From contig CM055275.1 in assembly GCA_029237695.1 (NCBI GenBank), positions 13,094,899-13,158,898 of the forward strand: 64,000 nucleotides of DNA. The letters run 5' to 3'. This DNA is from Conchocele bisecta. Lineage: Eukaryota; Mollusca; Bivalvia; Lucinida; Thyasiridae. Below, piece after piece: positions 23,873 through 35,318 of this stretch. The position numbers were made by a program, and so were the translations under genes. Every line of letters begins with the position of its first letter. The first letter of the stretch is position 1. Under the pieces are notes generated by a model, which worked only from the letters and a program-made list of their open reading frames with translations, was not told the origin of the DNA and did not search any database.

Positions 23873-23962
23873 TTGACAATTTCTGTAAATTCAATCTCCC
23901 TACAACAACCACCTCTCTACAACAGCTGGTTGTGTGTATCATGGTGTAGACAGGTTGCATTG

Positions 23963-24187
23963 TATATGAGACACGCCATGTGATTTTGTACCTTCAGACA
24001 TCTGCGTAATTTCATGAAATACGCTTACAAAATTTACAATATTTTCCGTAAATGGCGCCAAAAGTTGAACAATTTTCAGAGTTCACTTTTGACTTACATG
24101 TAATTTATGAAATATTATATTGTAAACGTATTTCATAAAATTATGCAGTTGTCCGAAGGGGCACAATCTATTGGCATGACTCATATT
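23963..24187. mobile_element. GAGACACGCC-family MITE, copy 1
   Basis: Left end ATATGAGACACGCCATGTGATTTTGTACCTT is mirrored with mismatches by the right end (CCGAAGGGGCACAATC...GGCATGACTCATAT). Inner arms TTTCATGAAATACGCTTACAAAAT and AAACGTATTTCATAAAAT pair as well. Second copy at 26600-26863. Confidence 0.6.
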
Positions 24188-24330
24188 ATCTGTTTGTCCT
24201 ATGCACTCTATGACAGTCACAGATCGAACATGTTCAATGGTCCAGCTGTGGTCCATAACCACAAAGTGGGTCATGTACTTTGGTAGTCATTTTACAGTAG
24301 CGCGTGTGAGTTTATTCCACTTGGAAACAA

Positions 24331-24550
24331 GAGGTCTGTTTCACTGAACGTCCTACGACTAAACAGTGCGTAAATATCCATGTTAACAATATTTGCATGA
24401 ACACGATTATTGGATTTACATTTATTGAGCATAGGCTGCATATGTAGCCTATGCTCAATACATGTAAATCCATCAATTGAAATTTCCAGTCGATCCTAAA
24501 TTTGCACATACAAACATTTTAGCAGTACAAAGTTTAGTGAAACGGCCCTC
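24331..24550. mobile_element. Hairpin MITE (GGGCCGTTTCACTAAA family), diverged copy
   Basis: Left end GAGGTCTGTTTCACTGAACGTCCTACGACTAAA, right end TTTAGCAGTACAAAGTTTAGTGAAACGGCCCTC, centre TTGAGCATAGGCTGCATATG and its mirror. Same architecture as the 22711 copy with more substitutions. Confidence 0.7.
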
Positions 24551-24551
24551 A

Positions 24552-24615
24552 GAATTGAACGTGGTTCAAACGTCGTTCAGACGTGGTTCCAACGTGGTTT
24601 AAACGTGGTGCAAAG
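24552..24615 (+). repeat. Short AACGTGGTTCAA-type tandem repeat
   Basis: Five consecutive 11-12-bp units (GAACGTGGTTC, AAACGTCGTTC, AGACGTGGTTC, CAACGTGGTTT, AAACGTGGTGC) directly abut the right end of the preceding MITE. Confidence 0.7.
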
Positions 24616-25056
24616 TAGCGTTTCCTGTATTCATGTTAGCCCGTTTCCCTAAATTTCTGACGATAACAATATTACGAACTTCTTCGTCGTATTAATTTTA
24701 GTGAAGCGGGTTCAACTATTCTTATTAGCCAATCAAATCCCCGTTTTCTTGTATGCAAACAGTTGTAAACGAAATTTCACTTTATTGCCGAGTTCCAACC
24801 AGTTTCAGTGTCTGTGTCTATAATAAAGTGCAACGGTCGTCTTCTCATGACGTATATTTTCCTGTAGCTGCTCTGCACTTGCACCGCACTGAAACAAACA
24901 ACGTAGCACGGATTTTCACGAAACTATGGGTATACGCTGTGATAAAAAAATCAAAGGAGTGAACGTCCTGAAATTCTTCGCAGCATGTCTTTGTCGATGA
25001 CACATATACTAATAATTTATCTAGAGTGGAAAGCGTTTCGCGAAAAATAAACACGG

Positions 25057-25093
25057 GAATTTCACAGCAGCAGCAACAACAACAACAACAACG
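25057..25093. repeat. CAG/CAA trinucleotide run
   Basis: Three CAG followed by CAA units. It yields a polyglutamine or polycysteine stretch in chance frames, with no surrounding gene evidence. Confidence 0.85.
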
Positions 25094-25740
25094 AGTTAAA
25101 CATAGATTTATGGAAGTTTGCAATATTTTGTTTGTGCACCGAACCATGGAGTTACGAATCGCGAATAATCGAGCTTGGCGGCTAATCGTGGCACCCTTAG
25201 ACTACTGAAAACTTTTTAATAACATAAATTTAGCACAGAAAGCAAACAAAACATTTATCGCACTGAAAAGGTGATCAAGTTGTGTGTTTTCAAAAAGTAC
25301 AACGCTGCGACCTAGCTCATTTGCATAAAAGCTGGAAGACCTCAAATTTGGATGTTGGTTGTATAATTCTCAACTGTACATGTACATGCATCTCCTTATA
25401 ACATCGCCCCTGATTCTGTATTGAATAATCATGAATGTCGTCATACATGGCCACATCTGGAATATGAAATACCATCTGGCAAAAACGAAGTTCTGACTTG
25501 GGAATTAATTTATTTCGAAATACTGGAATATTCTAATTGCTATGAAGCAGCTTGGTTTTAGCTGAGCATGAAATGTACTACAACTCAGCCTCAGCTAATG
25601 AAACTGCTTGATTGTGAATTTTTTGCGATGATGAACATACACACACATCGGAAATAAATGGCAATGAAGTTGATACAAATTAAGCACGATAACTTGTCTA
25701 TGTGTCCCGTTGAGAGAGGTTCAATTGCTCGATGAATGTA

Positions 25741-26594
25741 CACTCCCGCCTGCTATTCTCTTACCAAAAATTGCAATCCAGCTGTCCTTGAATTGCAATT
25801 CGTCCCCTCTGAAATTGCAGTCTAATTGCAGTCCAATCGCGGTCGCGTTTTTGCGGTCATTATTTCGCGATACCGTTTGTGCGGTCATTCTTTCGCGGTC
25901 CAGTTTGTGCGGTCGTTTCATTCTTCTTTCTTCCGCCTTTGTCGAAATTAAAGACAATCCGGTTATTGGTCTAATTTCATAAAAAATGTTATTAAATCAG
26001 ATAGAGTGTATTCAAAAATGGCTGAAATTATGCCAAAAACTCAAAACTCAAATTTTGTAAAAAAAATTCCCGATAGGCGGCCATTACGTTGCCTTGATAC
26101 GCAAGAGGGCAAACTATATTAAGCTAAAATTGCGTTTAGTATGACTCTTCCGGGACATCCCTGATTACGATAAACAAAATGTTAATAATATGTGAAATAT
26201 ATACACCTAATTCTACTATGTATGTATATTTTATTGGATTTTAAATGGCTAAATACAGATAGGAAAATATATCATTTCGTCAGAAAAAATCAACTATTTC
26301 GATTTTATTGCCGCATTGGTCAAGCAGAGCAGTCCGCTGGTTTGACCGCAGAGCGCAGCGTAAAGCGGTCACTCTTTCGCAGTTTAAAGAAAAAAAGGAG
26401 CGTAAACTGCAATTAAAAGCGGAGCGCAGCGCTAACTGCACAATAATTATTGCAATTCCGCAACCAACTATTTGGACCGCAGTCACATGATTGCAGTCCG
26501 ATTGCGGTCCAATTGCAATTAATGGGAACGCGAATTGCAATCCTGCGCTCCAGGAATTGCAATTCGCCAGGTAAGAGAACCGCAGGCCACTCTG
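25741..26594. mobile_element. TA-target MITE-like element, copy 1
   Basis: Inverted termini CACTCCCGCCTGCTATTCTCTTACC and the complement of GGTAAGAGAACCGCAGGCCACTCTG, flanked by TA on both sides (25739-25740 and 26595-26596), as in Tc1/mariner-type insertion. The 854-bp interior is full of nested AATTGCAATT and GCGGTC-type inverted motifs. Another copy of 579 bp lies in opposite orientation at 52707-53285; this one has about 275 extra bases around 25920-26200. Non-coding. Confidence 0.8.
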
Positions 26595-26599
26595 TATGT

Positions 26600-26863
26600 A
26601 TGAGACACGCCATTTTGTACCTTAGAACATGTGCGATTTTTCATGAAAAAGATTTACAAATTTACGATATTTTGTGTAAATGACGTCGACAGTTGATGAC
26701 ATTATCACAGCATACGCGGAATGCAATTCCGCATCTGCTGTCTAAATATCGTCAACTTTCGATGTCATTAACAGAAAATTCACAGTTTCTGTAAATATAT
26801 TTCATGAAAATTCGCACACGTCCGTCCTTAGGTACATTTGCAAAATCTCATGGCGTGTCTTAT
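26600..26863. mobile_element. GAGACACGCC-family MITE, copy 2
   Basis: Left ATGAGACACGCCATTTTGTACCTTAG and right CTTAGGTACATTTGCAAAATCTCATGGCGTGTCTTAT are mirrored, with inner arms AAATTTACGATATTTTGTGTAAATGACGTCGACAG (in parts) and their complements around GCGGAATGCAATTCCGC, a perfect 16-bp palindrome. It lies 4 bp from the TA-target element. Confidence 0.65.
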
Positions 26864-27030
26864 ATGGGGAGGCTGTATATAATATTGGTATAGCTGTTTG
26901 CTTTTTGGAGAAATAAGCTATCTAAGGGTACACTTTGTAGCTAAATTTCAATGACACTTCTCATCTGTACTCGTTTATATATGTTGTAGTAGTATTACAT
27001 GGAAGAAACAACGCAATACGATATGATTAA

Positions 27031-28829
27031 AGGTACATGCCCACTCAGTAGGTTGTAATATAAGTGTACCAGTCTCACTACAAATCTGTCTACAATATTC
27101 ACTATTCAAAACGAGGTTATATTCCTTGATACAGTACCAAGTTTGGAGCTAATATCTCAAATGGTTGTCACACAGCAGCTGTGTAACTCCACCATGTGAT
27201 TGTCCACATTTTGCCTTAAATTGAGCTACTACAGAAATATGGAGAATTTCAATAGATAATGTATTAAAAGCACCAAAGTCCATAAAATCACATAACATAC
27301 CCTAAATAGTGTTATAGCTAACCATGTTACATATAAATAATCATCACTCAAACTATATCAACATGTATGCCACTCTGGAATGGTCGACACACAAAAGGGT
27401 ACTGGCTTGGAACGGTCAGTCAATACATTTGTTTTATAACACAGGAGGAAAGGAAAAACAATGTTTTCTGAGTACTAGTGTATTGGTACTATACCGATAT
27501 GGGAAAACAATACACTTACGCCTAAATTTGGCACATTTTGGAACAGCGTTGTGATGTCGCGCCACTTTCCCGAACTTCTTAATTGTCCACCAGCCACCCA
27601 ATATCAATGAAAAAAACCTGAAAAACACACTATAATTACTGTTTTGGTGTTGTTTACTGTCACATTCCAAGCCCAATCACCTACAGGTAATTTACATACA
27701 CTGGGATATTATATTTGACAAAGAAAGGTAAGAAATAAAGATTTTAGAAGATTTTGAAGGCGATAATTGTCCGTCTGTAATACGAAAAGAACAAAATGTG
27801 TTGCATCGCGGAGTTCGATCGATTACTCTTGTCGCAGTAACTTTAAATTATGTTCAATGAGACATAGCTATAAGAAACATAAACGTCCAACTTCAAGTTC
27901 TGCAAAAAAGCATATCGCACATAGGGCCTAGGCCAACCTTATAGGTTATACACCTCCAAATAGTTTTACTATATAATTTAACCGAATGCCATCCAATAAG
28001 GCCAGTCTATCTTACTTTCACTAATCGTATGGATGCTGTGGGACCTACTTATACATGACCTGCAGCCAGTCTGTACTGGTCCTGCATGAATTAAACAATA
28101 GGTTTACTTACTCCTAAGAAATAAAAATCCAGCCTCGTCATATCACCCAATATTTTCTACATTTGTTGGCCACGGAAACTCTGTTTACATCACGTGACCA
28201 GCAGTTTCAGTGTTTTCTTTTAAATGCTACAAATATGCTGAAAACTGGTGTTAAAAGCACCCCAAAATGTTCCTCAAATGAAACTGGGTAGCAATAGATC
28301 AAGATTTGCAAGCAAACTGTGTCTGTGACCTCAAAACACCCGCACTATTTTTTTTATACCGGACTACTTGTACCCCCTGGGCGATTTCGCGCCATTTGGT
28401 ATAGTCTAACCTATAGGGAGACAGATAGTTTTGTATATTCTGTACATATGACATTTACTGGCAAAACCAGTAAATGTCATATGTACAGAATATACAAAAC
28501 TTACAATGTTAACGGACATTACTATTTATTCTCTATATTTATTTGTTGATGTGCAATGATCATACTTTATAATCTGTCGAAACTATTATTGTTTTCAGGT
28601 GACGCATTTAATTAGTATTAATACACATGTAATTAAAAAAACATCATGCCTCATTTGCATATGAAAATAGCCTGATACCACTGAGTCACTAAAATAAATA
28701 TTACTAACTAATTATATATGTCTAGAGGGCACTAGTAATTGTTTGAACTGGTGGAATAATTACACAATTATACTCTTATTTAATTCCAAGAAAGAACAGC
28801 TTGTGACTACTGAGTGGGCATGTACCTTT
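27031..28829. mobile_element. TGCCCACTCAGTAGG-family element, split or two copies
   Basis: A left terminus AAAGGTACATGCCCACTCAGTAGG lies at 27031-27053 and a right terminus ACTACTGAGTGGGCATGTACCTTTA at 28806-28830. The family interior (GTTAACGGACATTACTATT, GATGTGCAATGATC, TTTGCATATGAAAATAGCC) occupies only 28505-28830. Either a family member was split by about 1.45 kb of foreign sequence, or two truncated copies face each other. The intervening 27060-28425 shows no recognisable gene. Confidence 0.5.
28428..28500. repeat. Perfect 34-bp inverted repeat (hairpin)
   Basis: Arms 28428-28461 and 28467-28500 are exact reverse complements separated by the 5-nt loop CAAAA. The left arm begins GTTTTGTATATTCTGTACAT. 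There are no mismatches, unlike the diverged hairpins around it, so it is recent or maintained by conversion. It sits exactly where the interior of the TGCCCACTCAGTAGG-family MITE begins. Confidence 0.9.
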
Positions 28830-28976
28830 AGACAAACCAATGAATATATACAATACATAATTATACAATATGTACGTGCAATCTGGCACTCATCATGCAT
28901 ATGTATCATCTGGTATCGTCTCTCATAACTGTATATAATAAGATGATACCTCACCAGGCCCATGTACAACACCACA

Positions 28977-30040
28977 TGTAGCCTATTTCACAAACTTGCA
29001 AAGTATACTTATCTTGATAAGTACACTTTGAGGGAGAAATTTTCAATTCAGGAGAAATTTATTAATGTTTGTTATACTGAATGTATTACATTATCACAGC
29101 CGTATGGTTTGTATTATACTGACTTTTGGCTGTGATAATGTAATACATTAAGTATAATAAGTATGCATACTTTTAATCATGAAACATATGCAGTTGTTAG
29201 TTCTATATGACATAATGCACTTCGTGAAAAATAAATGATTACTCCCTGAAAGTATTCTTAGCTAGTAGATAAGATAGCTACAATAATTTGCCTCCGATAT
29301 GTTATTTACGACTACTATTTGATACATTAAAAAATGTGAGTAACTGAAGTGCATACCCGAACCTGTTGTATGGTCAAAAGTTAGTAAACTGTATATTTTA
29401 TACATTTAAACTAATAAACTTTGATGTAGAACTAGTAAATTGAAAAAATTAATAGAACAGGGAAATAATTTTACCATGGAAGCCATATTTTCTCTTGTTG
29501 TTGTTCAACATTTAACATAACTGTAAACGAAGATTTTAAATTTCTGCATGTATATGTTCTTTATTAATAATTTGTTGATACAGTTGTGACAGTTTTATAT
29601 CGCTAACATATCAAACACGCCGCATAATATATTGCAAAACTCACTCTTCCATGCGTTACATTAAAGATATGGGGTTAAATTGCTACCCTCGCGAGAGGTA
29701 TGGAGCGGGGTAGCAATTTTGTTTCTAGTATATAAGTATGCTTAGCAATTTTCCTGTAGCCTATTTCACCAACATTGCAAAGTATACTTTTCTAGCAAAG
29801 TATACGTTGAGGGAGTATTCATTTATTTTTCCTGAAATGCATTATTTCATATATAACTAAAAAATGCATATATTTCATGATTAAAAGTATGCAGAATTAT
29901 TATACAGAATGTATTACATTATCACAGCCAAATTGGCTGTGATAATGTAATAAATTCAGTATAATAAAAATTAATAAATTTGTCCTAAAATTGAAAATTT
30001 CTCCCTCAAAGTATGTTTTCCTGAAATCGTCTACTGGGCT
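28977..30040. mobile_element. Two hairpin MITE copies (AAAGTATACTT family)
   Basis: GTAGCCTATTTCAC(A/C)AAC(A)TTGCAAAGTATACTT starts copies at 28977 and 29757. Each contains a long hairpin centred on TGTATTACATTATCACAGCC and GGCTGTGATAATGTAATA; the internal orientation differs between copies. Between them at 29677-29719 is a separate 12-bp-arm hairpin, AAATTGCTACCC / GGGTAGCAATTT. Non-coding. Confidence 0.65.
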
Positions 30041-30097
30041 AATGTTACCAATACTTGCCCATTGATATATTTTAAAATACTTGCATATTGTTATTGC

Positions 30098-30167
30098 TAT
30101 CAAGCAGTTTAATTGTCTGAGCCTGTGCTGTGCCACAGCTCAGGCTCAGACAATCAAACTGCTTGAT
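30098..30167. repeat. Hairpin CAAGCAGTTTAATTGTCTGAGCC
   Basis: ATCAAGCAGTTTAATTGTCT followed by GAGCCTG pairs with CAGGCTCAGACAATCAAACTGCTTGAT around GTGCTGTGCCACAGC. Degenerate relatives lie at 25547-25615 and 30345-30405, so this is a small hairpin repeat family. Confidence 0.7.
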
Positions 30168-30529
30168 TACAGGTTGGCATGTGCCAAGGCTGATCAGCGT
30201 CTACACTGATCACTATTCCGTCAATAAAACACCCGTCATGCTTCTAATAATCAACAATAGCTCGTTACATTAACGTATGAGCAAATCTTGCTAAAATTGG
30301 CAAAATTCGTTATTTCAAACTACGTGAATTATATGATTGAAATCAAACAACTTTATTCACTGAGCCTGAGTTGTGCTACAATTCAGGCTCAGACAATCAA
30401 CTTGCTTTGTTGCAAGTAAACATTGTCAATAGATTTTCAGAAACGTCGCTAATATTGGCAAGATTAACACAGTCCGTTGTGTATCTTCAGTCCTTGCGAT
30501 TTTATGCCCGATATTTCGAACGAGTCAAA

Positions 30530-30885
30530 TGGGTGGTAGGCATGCGAAGGGTAATTTAAAGATCAAGGTTCATCCTTGCCGGAATGCCTACTGGCATGGT
30601 TGAGTCCTCATGTACATATTCTGCCTTTCTGCTACTTGAGAGCTAAATCCTGTTATACCCCATTAAAAAGTAATACGATTAGTGCTGATCATATTACTTT
30701 TGGGGTTGGAGCTAAGTGACTATGGTGTGGAAGCAGCAGGTCAGGATAGTCTAATTGCAGGGCTGAATATATGTTTTTCGGTAAATATTCAGTTCTGACT
30801 TTGGGAATTTCCCACATGATGGACATATTAAATACCTTAGGTGTTGATAGGCAGCTTAACACCACTAATCAATCAATCAATACAT
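30530..30885 (+). repeat. SINE-like repeat, copy 5
   Basis: GGTAATTTAAAGATCAAGG, CATCCTTGCCGGAATGCC, GAGTCCTCATGTAC, TACTTGAGAGCTAAATCC, AGCTAAGTGACTATGGTGTGG, CAGGGCTGAATATATG, TTCAGTTCTGA and the tail GGTGTTGATAGGCAGCTTAACACCAC with a CAAT-repeat end follow the family order. Confidence 0.65.
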
Positions 30886-32960
30886 CGAGTCTAACTTATA
30901 ATATACGCTTAAACAATACAATGAATATGAACAATACTTAGTTATACAATATTCATGTGCATATATCTATCAAACTGACACTTCATTATGTATTCAGATC
31001 ATATGAATAATATTAAAGTTATGCATGCCGGCAGCAGTCTTCGTAGTCTAACACTCTCGGAATAAACAGAGACATAATTTCTGAAATATGAAACTATTTT
31101 ATTTGTTCTGACCATTTTCATGTTTTAGATGATAATCCACTTTATTTTCCATATAATGTGACAACTTTCATTCAGGTTTGTGGAGAATTTCCTGTTTTTC
31201 TCAAGGTGTTGTACGTTGCTATGTAAGAGTGATACAGTGACTGGGTGGTTGACGTTACCAGAATCACCCAGAATTTTGGTTGAGTCGCCCTATATTCTTG
31301 TCGAGGAAGCCCTCGACCAGGGTTGAGGGTGAAATCACCCCAGATTTAGGTTGACTCTGGGGGATGGTAATATAAAACCCCCATTTCCTGGTTCAAGAGC
31401 TCAATTCTGATACAAATCTTGAGGCAACCACTCTGTCAGTTTTCTCTCAAATTTGAAAATTATAAATTTCACTGTTCCCATTAACACTGTATAGTAAGTA
31501 CTACTGGAAATACATTACCATTTCCGTGAGCTCCCAGCTGTACCTGTGTGTACAGACACTGAACAAATAAATAGTTGAACTGTTCACTGTTATTCTTGGC
31601 AAAATGCCCAGAAGTATCCACCCAATTTCCTCCACCCTACACACTCCAGCAGCCTGAGCATAACAGTAGCAGATGGTGAGACCGACACAATATCTGTGTG
31701 CTCTGCAAAACTATTAGAAAAACAGACAAAGCAAACGATGAGATATAGCGACAATTTGATTAACACAAACGAAGTGAAAATGGTTATAGTTTGTGTACGA
31801 CGATTGGCATAGAAATAATTATCGTTTGGCTGTTTAGTACGGTAGCGTATTTTTGGTATTTGGTAGAGAAAACTTGTAAGAGAAATACAAATAAATTATA
31901 TTTATTCCGTAAGAATTGTTTTATTTTATTTTCGTATTTGGTTAATTTTATTTTTTCATTTTTTTCCTTTTCTTCTCGTTTTGTAAAAGTTGCGTTCCCA
32001 ATGGTTCACATAGCCCACCTACATACACCAGAAAATGAAATGTAAATGCTTTTATTTAACGACGGCACTGGTTCGATGACCTTACATGTCGGTACCGACT
32101 ATTTAAGTCCCCATCCAATAAGACTAGGCTATCACGAAGGTCTCTTGCCCAAGGACACTCCGAATCGGTCAGTGTCGGGATTGGAACTCACATACAACAG
32201 ATACACTTATTGTAGTATATACTTTCTTAAATATATCAACAAATGATTTGTAGAAATTTGTATAGTTTATATAGCAAATTACGGATTCAGCAGAATTACT
32301 TCCCTTGATGAAAGGTTACTCTACCCAATATAAAAAAGGCGCTACATTAAGGTAGTAGGTCATAGATACACTCAGCTTCAATGATAATTACTTGATAAGA
32401 GTGATGTGATATATGAATATAACATGTATACATATTGTCTTGTTGCTGTATACTATATGGTTCATTGAGTTGCAATCTCCGCCATCTTTGTATGAACAAG
32501 CCATTGTACAGTTTCACCACTAAAATACATCTCTTTGTCATATTTGGAAAGAGATAGAACACTATAACATCCAAAAATAATCTAATGAACCCTGATTGTG
32601 GCCGAGAGTGTATGCAAGTTACCGCTAGCAGCTGTACCGTGAATAAATTATCGGCAGCCAATCAGATTGCAGGTTTACGCATTCTGTTGCTAAATTTAGA
32701 TTAGCTCAGATTCTGGCTGCCGAGACACAGAGGTTTTGAAGAAAACCGAGTTGTTTTTCTTCAAAATTTGTTTAATTTCACGTACGAAGATAAGTATATT
32801 TGTGTGCATAATATGTAGTATGTATTATCCCACCTTGTACGGGTAATTGTATGTTTTTCTGAGCTGGTTATTTTCCGCTGTTTGTAGCGGATTGGTTTAC
32901 AACCCAATTGCCGAAATTGTTTAGTTTTGGGTAATGACCGTTCCAGGCGTAAAACTTACC
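30886..32960. other. Host non-coding stretch
   Basis: No gene recognised. A CTTGCCCAAGGACAC...GGGATTGGAACTCAC string at 32150-32190 resembles a tRNA-like/SINE consensus common in animal genomes. The 31240-31370 interval has a G-rich, partly repeated GGTTGAG(T/G) motif. Open frames here are low complexity (phenylalanine/serine from T-rich DNA). Confidence 0.45.
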
Positions 32961-33271
32961 ATGTTATTTGGGCACAGTTTTGTACGTCGTTTTTGGTACG
33001 TATTTGCAATCTGAAGGTTCCCTGTGGAATTTGGGCTTGCGTGAAAGCGAGTTCCAGGTAAGTTGCATAGGTCTAAGTGGACTCCGGCTACGTCAACATC
33101 ACAGATTTACAGATGTTGAACAAAAGTTAGCAGGTGCGGATCCTAGTTGGGTTGGATATTGGGTCCAACGATATGTGTGATCAGCATTACTCTCCTGAGA
33201 AATTTGAACATGATTTGTTGTCATATGCAACACATTTGATTCATGTGTTGCATTTGTCGGCTGTGGTGGGG
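32961..33271 (+). pseudogene. SGNH-hydrolase-like reading frame, left part (broken)
   Basis: Three SGNH/GDSL-hydrolase blocks appear in order but in different frames. GHSFVRRF (from about 32970) fits block I with the nucleophile serine, GLSGLRL (about 33072-33092) fits block II, and LVGLDIGSNDMCD (about 33146-33184) carries the GxND of block III. At least two frameshifts separate them. The block III frame runs open to 33271, where the Polinton begins, and continues in frame from 47551 after one TGGGG copy is discounted. SGNH domains are known in some tyrosine-recombinase retroelements, so I infer a retroelement origin rather than a host esterase. Confidence 0.6.
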
Positions 33272-33411
33272 AGTAGCATAGAGGGAGTCAAAATGATAAC
33301 AGCAACCATTGTGCTGTTATTGAGCGGAATTGTAGCTCCCACCACCAACAAAAAGTTGGTGGTGGTATTTGAATGAGAAAGTGGTATTGTAGTCCCAATT
33401 ATATTGGAGAT
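33272..33411. repeat. Polinton left terminal inverted repeat
   Basis: About 140 bp matching the inverted right end (47419-47550) with few mismatches and one 8-bp insertion near 33385-33393. The outermost 20 bases, AGTAGCATAGAGGGAGTCAA, differ from the other end by one base. A CACCACCAAC/GTTGGTGGTG hairpin sits inside both repeats. Confidence 0.93.
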
Positions 33412-33772
33412 CGTCATACCAGATCCGAGTCACTGCTATGTTCACCATGCGGTGGCACTCAGGCTACGCATCGACTGGCTAACAAGGAATTACGTGCTCG
33501 CAAGTATTATCGTTTAGTAATAATTGAAATCAGAATGTCAGTTATAAAGATAAAACCGATATTGTATCAACGTTAAACAGCGTTTCTATCCGACCGCTGC
33601 AGTGTATTTCACCTTATCGAGGCCACGGTGTGTATTGATTTAAGCACACACAGTAGTAGTAGGGAACATCTTGTATACTCTCCGATGGAGCCGGACCCCG
33701 GGCGGAGGGCGGAATTTACAACTGTTCCCTACTTGGACAGTTTGTGGTTTATATAAATGTATGGTGACATAC
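33412..33772. other. Polinton left subterminal region, no clear gene
   Basis: A plus-strand frame (about 33373-33576) starts in the terminal repeat and contains a CSPCGG segment, but I do not recognise it. At 33651-33667 and 33721-33733 the strings AGTAGGGAACA and TGTTCCCTACT form an inverted pair flanking a GC-rich segment. It may hold promoter or packaging signals; that is speculation. Confidence 0.4.
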
Positions 33773-34414
33773 TCACGGTGGTGTTGTAACTTTTCCTCCC
33801 ACTTTATCACCCAGTTTTAACCTAAATTTATCCCAATCAGTATTCTCAATCTTAGGAAGGGTGGCACGTGCTTTCATTATAATAGTATTTTTTAAATCCT
33901 CATATCGAGACATCTCCTCCACCACCGATTCGAACTCGACATCAGATATATTGTTATCGGCCAACGCTTTGGACACGATAACGTCGATGCAATTTATCTT
34001 AGACCTCTCGAGAACCGATATTCTGTCGTGCTTTCTACTTTTATTTTCGAATTTCCTTCCCACCACTCTGAACGCCATACATAACAACCCCGACCCAATG
34101 GCTACACCACTCAAACCCGCGGCAATAGGAATTGTCACGATTGTAGATAACAATGCAGCGTTTCCGGCCCCACCCATTATAGAAATTGCTGCCAGCGCGG
34201 TGCTCACCCCCTCCACTATATTTGCAGCTCGTCTATATTTTTTAGCATTTACCCTCCGAGTTTCCCCCTCTTGTTTTAGAATATCCTGCATCGCGACGAT
34301 ATTGTCGAACCTAAAATCTGAACTTCTTTCGCCAAAACCAATATCATCCAATCCGCGATTGGGGTCCAACATTGTTGGTATTGGAAACGTTCTCGGATGC
34401 GGTGATTCGTTCAT
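33773..34414 (-). CDS. Polinton conserved membrane protein
   Basis: Intact 213-residue frame. Residues about 65-116 form a glycine/alanine-rich hydrophobic block, probably two membrane segments in hairpin. It is preceded by a charged segment (ETRRVNAKKYRRAANIVEG) and followed by a basic KFENKSRKHDR stretch and an acidic helical C-terminal half. Accessory proteins with this layout recur in invertebrate Polintons, but their function is unknown to me; a virion-membrane or penetration role would be a guess. It starts 12 bp downstream of the fibre-like gene on the same strand, suggesting cotranscription. One of the few undamaged genes. Confidence 0.75.
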   Translation of the reverse strand: MNESPHPRTFPIPTMLDPNRGLDDIGFGERSSDFRFDNIVAMQDILKQEGETRRVNAKKYRRAANIVEGVSTALAAISIMGGAGNAALLSTIVTIPIAAGLSGVAIGSGLLCMAFRVVGRKFENKSRKHDRISVLERSKINCIDVIVSKALADNNISDVEFESVVEEMSRYEDLKNTIIMKARATLPKIENTDWDKFRLKLGDKVGGKVTTPP

Positions 34415-34426
34415 ATTATTGGTATT

Positions 34427-35213
34427 TTACAAATTTATTTCAATCAACAATGTCACAACAGTGGAATAACTCGCTGGGCTAGCGACTTTCGTAACAAAGT
34501 TAATAACACTACCTTCGGAAAGTCTAATTGGATCATCACCGGCGAACAAAACCACCCCTGAACTCTGTCCAGTGAGCTTAGCGGCTCCATCCCCCCGTTC
34601 TTCCCCATCCACTTCGAGATTTGTGATGACCGCGCCCACAGGTTTACCACTAGCATTAATCGAACAGACCACCATTCGTCGAACCGTACCTGGAGATGTC
34701 ATGACGTATCCCCCATATATATTGCTCGCTTTGGCACCGAATGAATATTCATAGGCCCCCTCATTTAATGGCCCCCTCTTCTCAGCCCAAACAGTGAGGA
34801 TGGGGTTTCTGCTGCGTAATAACTTAAACTGCTCAACCACTAGTCTCAGTCCTTCACCAACTTGCGCAATCGCTGTATCGGTCTCAGAGCGCAATATCCC
34901 ATACGCTTCCGTAAGGTCCGTCTGGTGGTCTGATCGGATTTTCTCAATCCCCGTCCGGGCCTCTTCCCGAAATTATGTTACTTTTCCCGCCTAGTTCATT
35001 TAGTTCTGTATGTGTTTCTTCACGAGTTTGTGCAGTCACAGACAGGGCATATACTCTAAGTTGTGATAGTAGACTCTTGTGAATCTCGTCCGTGGCCTCC
35101 GATATAGTTCTATTGATCAGGGCCTTGGATTTTCTGGTAGTTAAAAAATCACTTTCTTTTGGGGTGAATCCCCCTTCTGCCGGTTCCAAATTCTTTGAAT
35201 TTATATCTGTCAC
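34427..35213 (-). pseudogene. Fibre/knob-like Polinton protein (one frameshift)
   Basis: Two frames cover one gene of about 260 residues. The N-terminal part (from 35213, starting MTDINSKNLEPAEGG) is polar and probably coiled. The C-terminal part ends at 34427 and is rich in alternating beta-type residues (VWAEKRGPLNEGAYEYSFG, then several V/S/T strands). The frame change lies near 34960-34980. The join is supported by the downstream frame being open upstream of its own ATG. A helical stalk followed by a beta-sandwich knob would fit a fibre-like virion protein, but this is inferred from composition only. Same strand as the penton and membrane genes. Confidence 0.5.
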
Positions 35214-35318
35214 TCAATCGCGATTGGAATTGGAAGAACTACATGGTCCGTATATACTCATAATAATTAATTTTAGGAAAATTATAAAATTAAATTATGA
35301 TATTGGGGGCACCTATAC

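Noticed and set aside
25026..25208. Polyglutamine protein frame
   Set aside because: A short CAG/CAA run with no splice or domain support on either side.
31791..32045. 84-residue hydrophobic frame as a membrane protein
   Set aside because: Phe/Ser/Leu content is explained by T-rich low-complexity DNA; no start context, splice or conservation signal.
33861..34469. 202-residue plus-strand frame
   Set aside because: Antisense shadow of the membrane-protein gene; composition lacks domain features.
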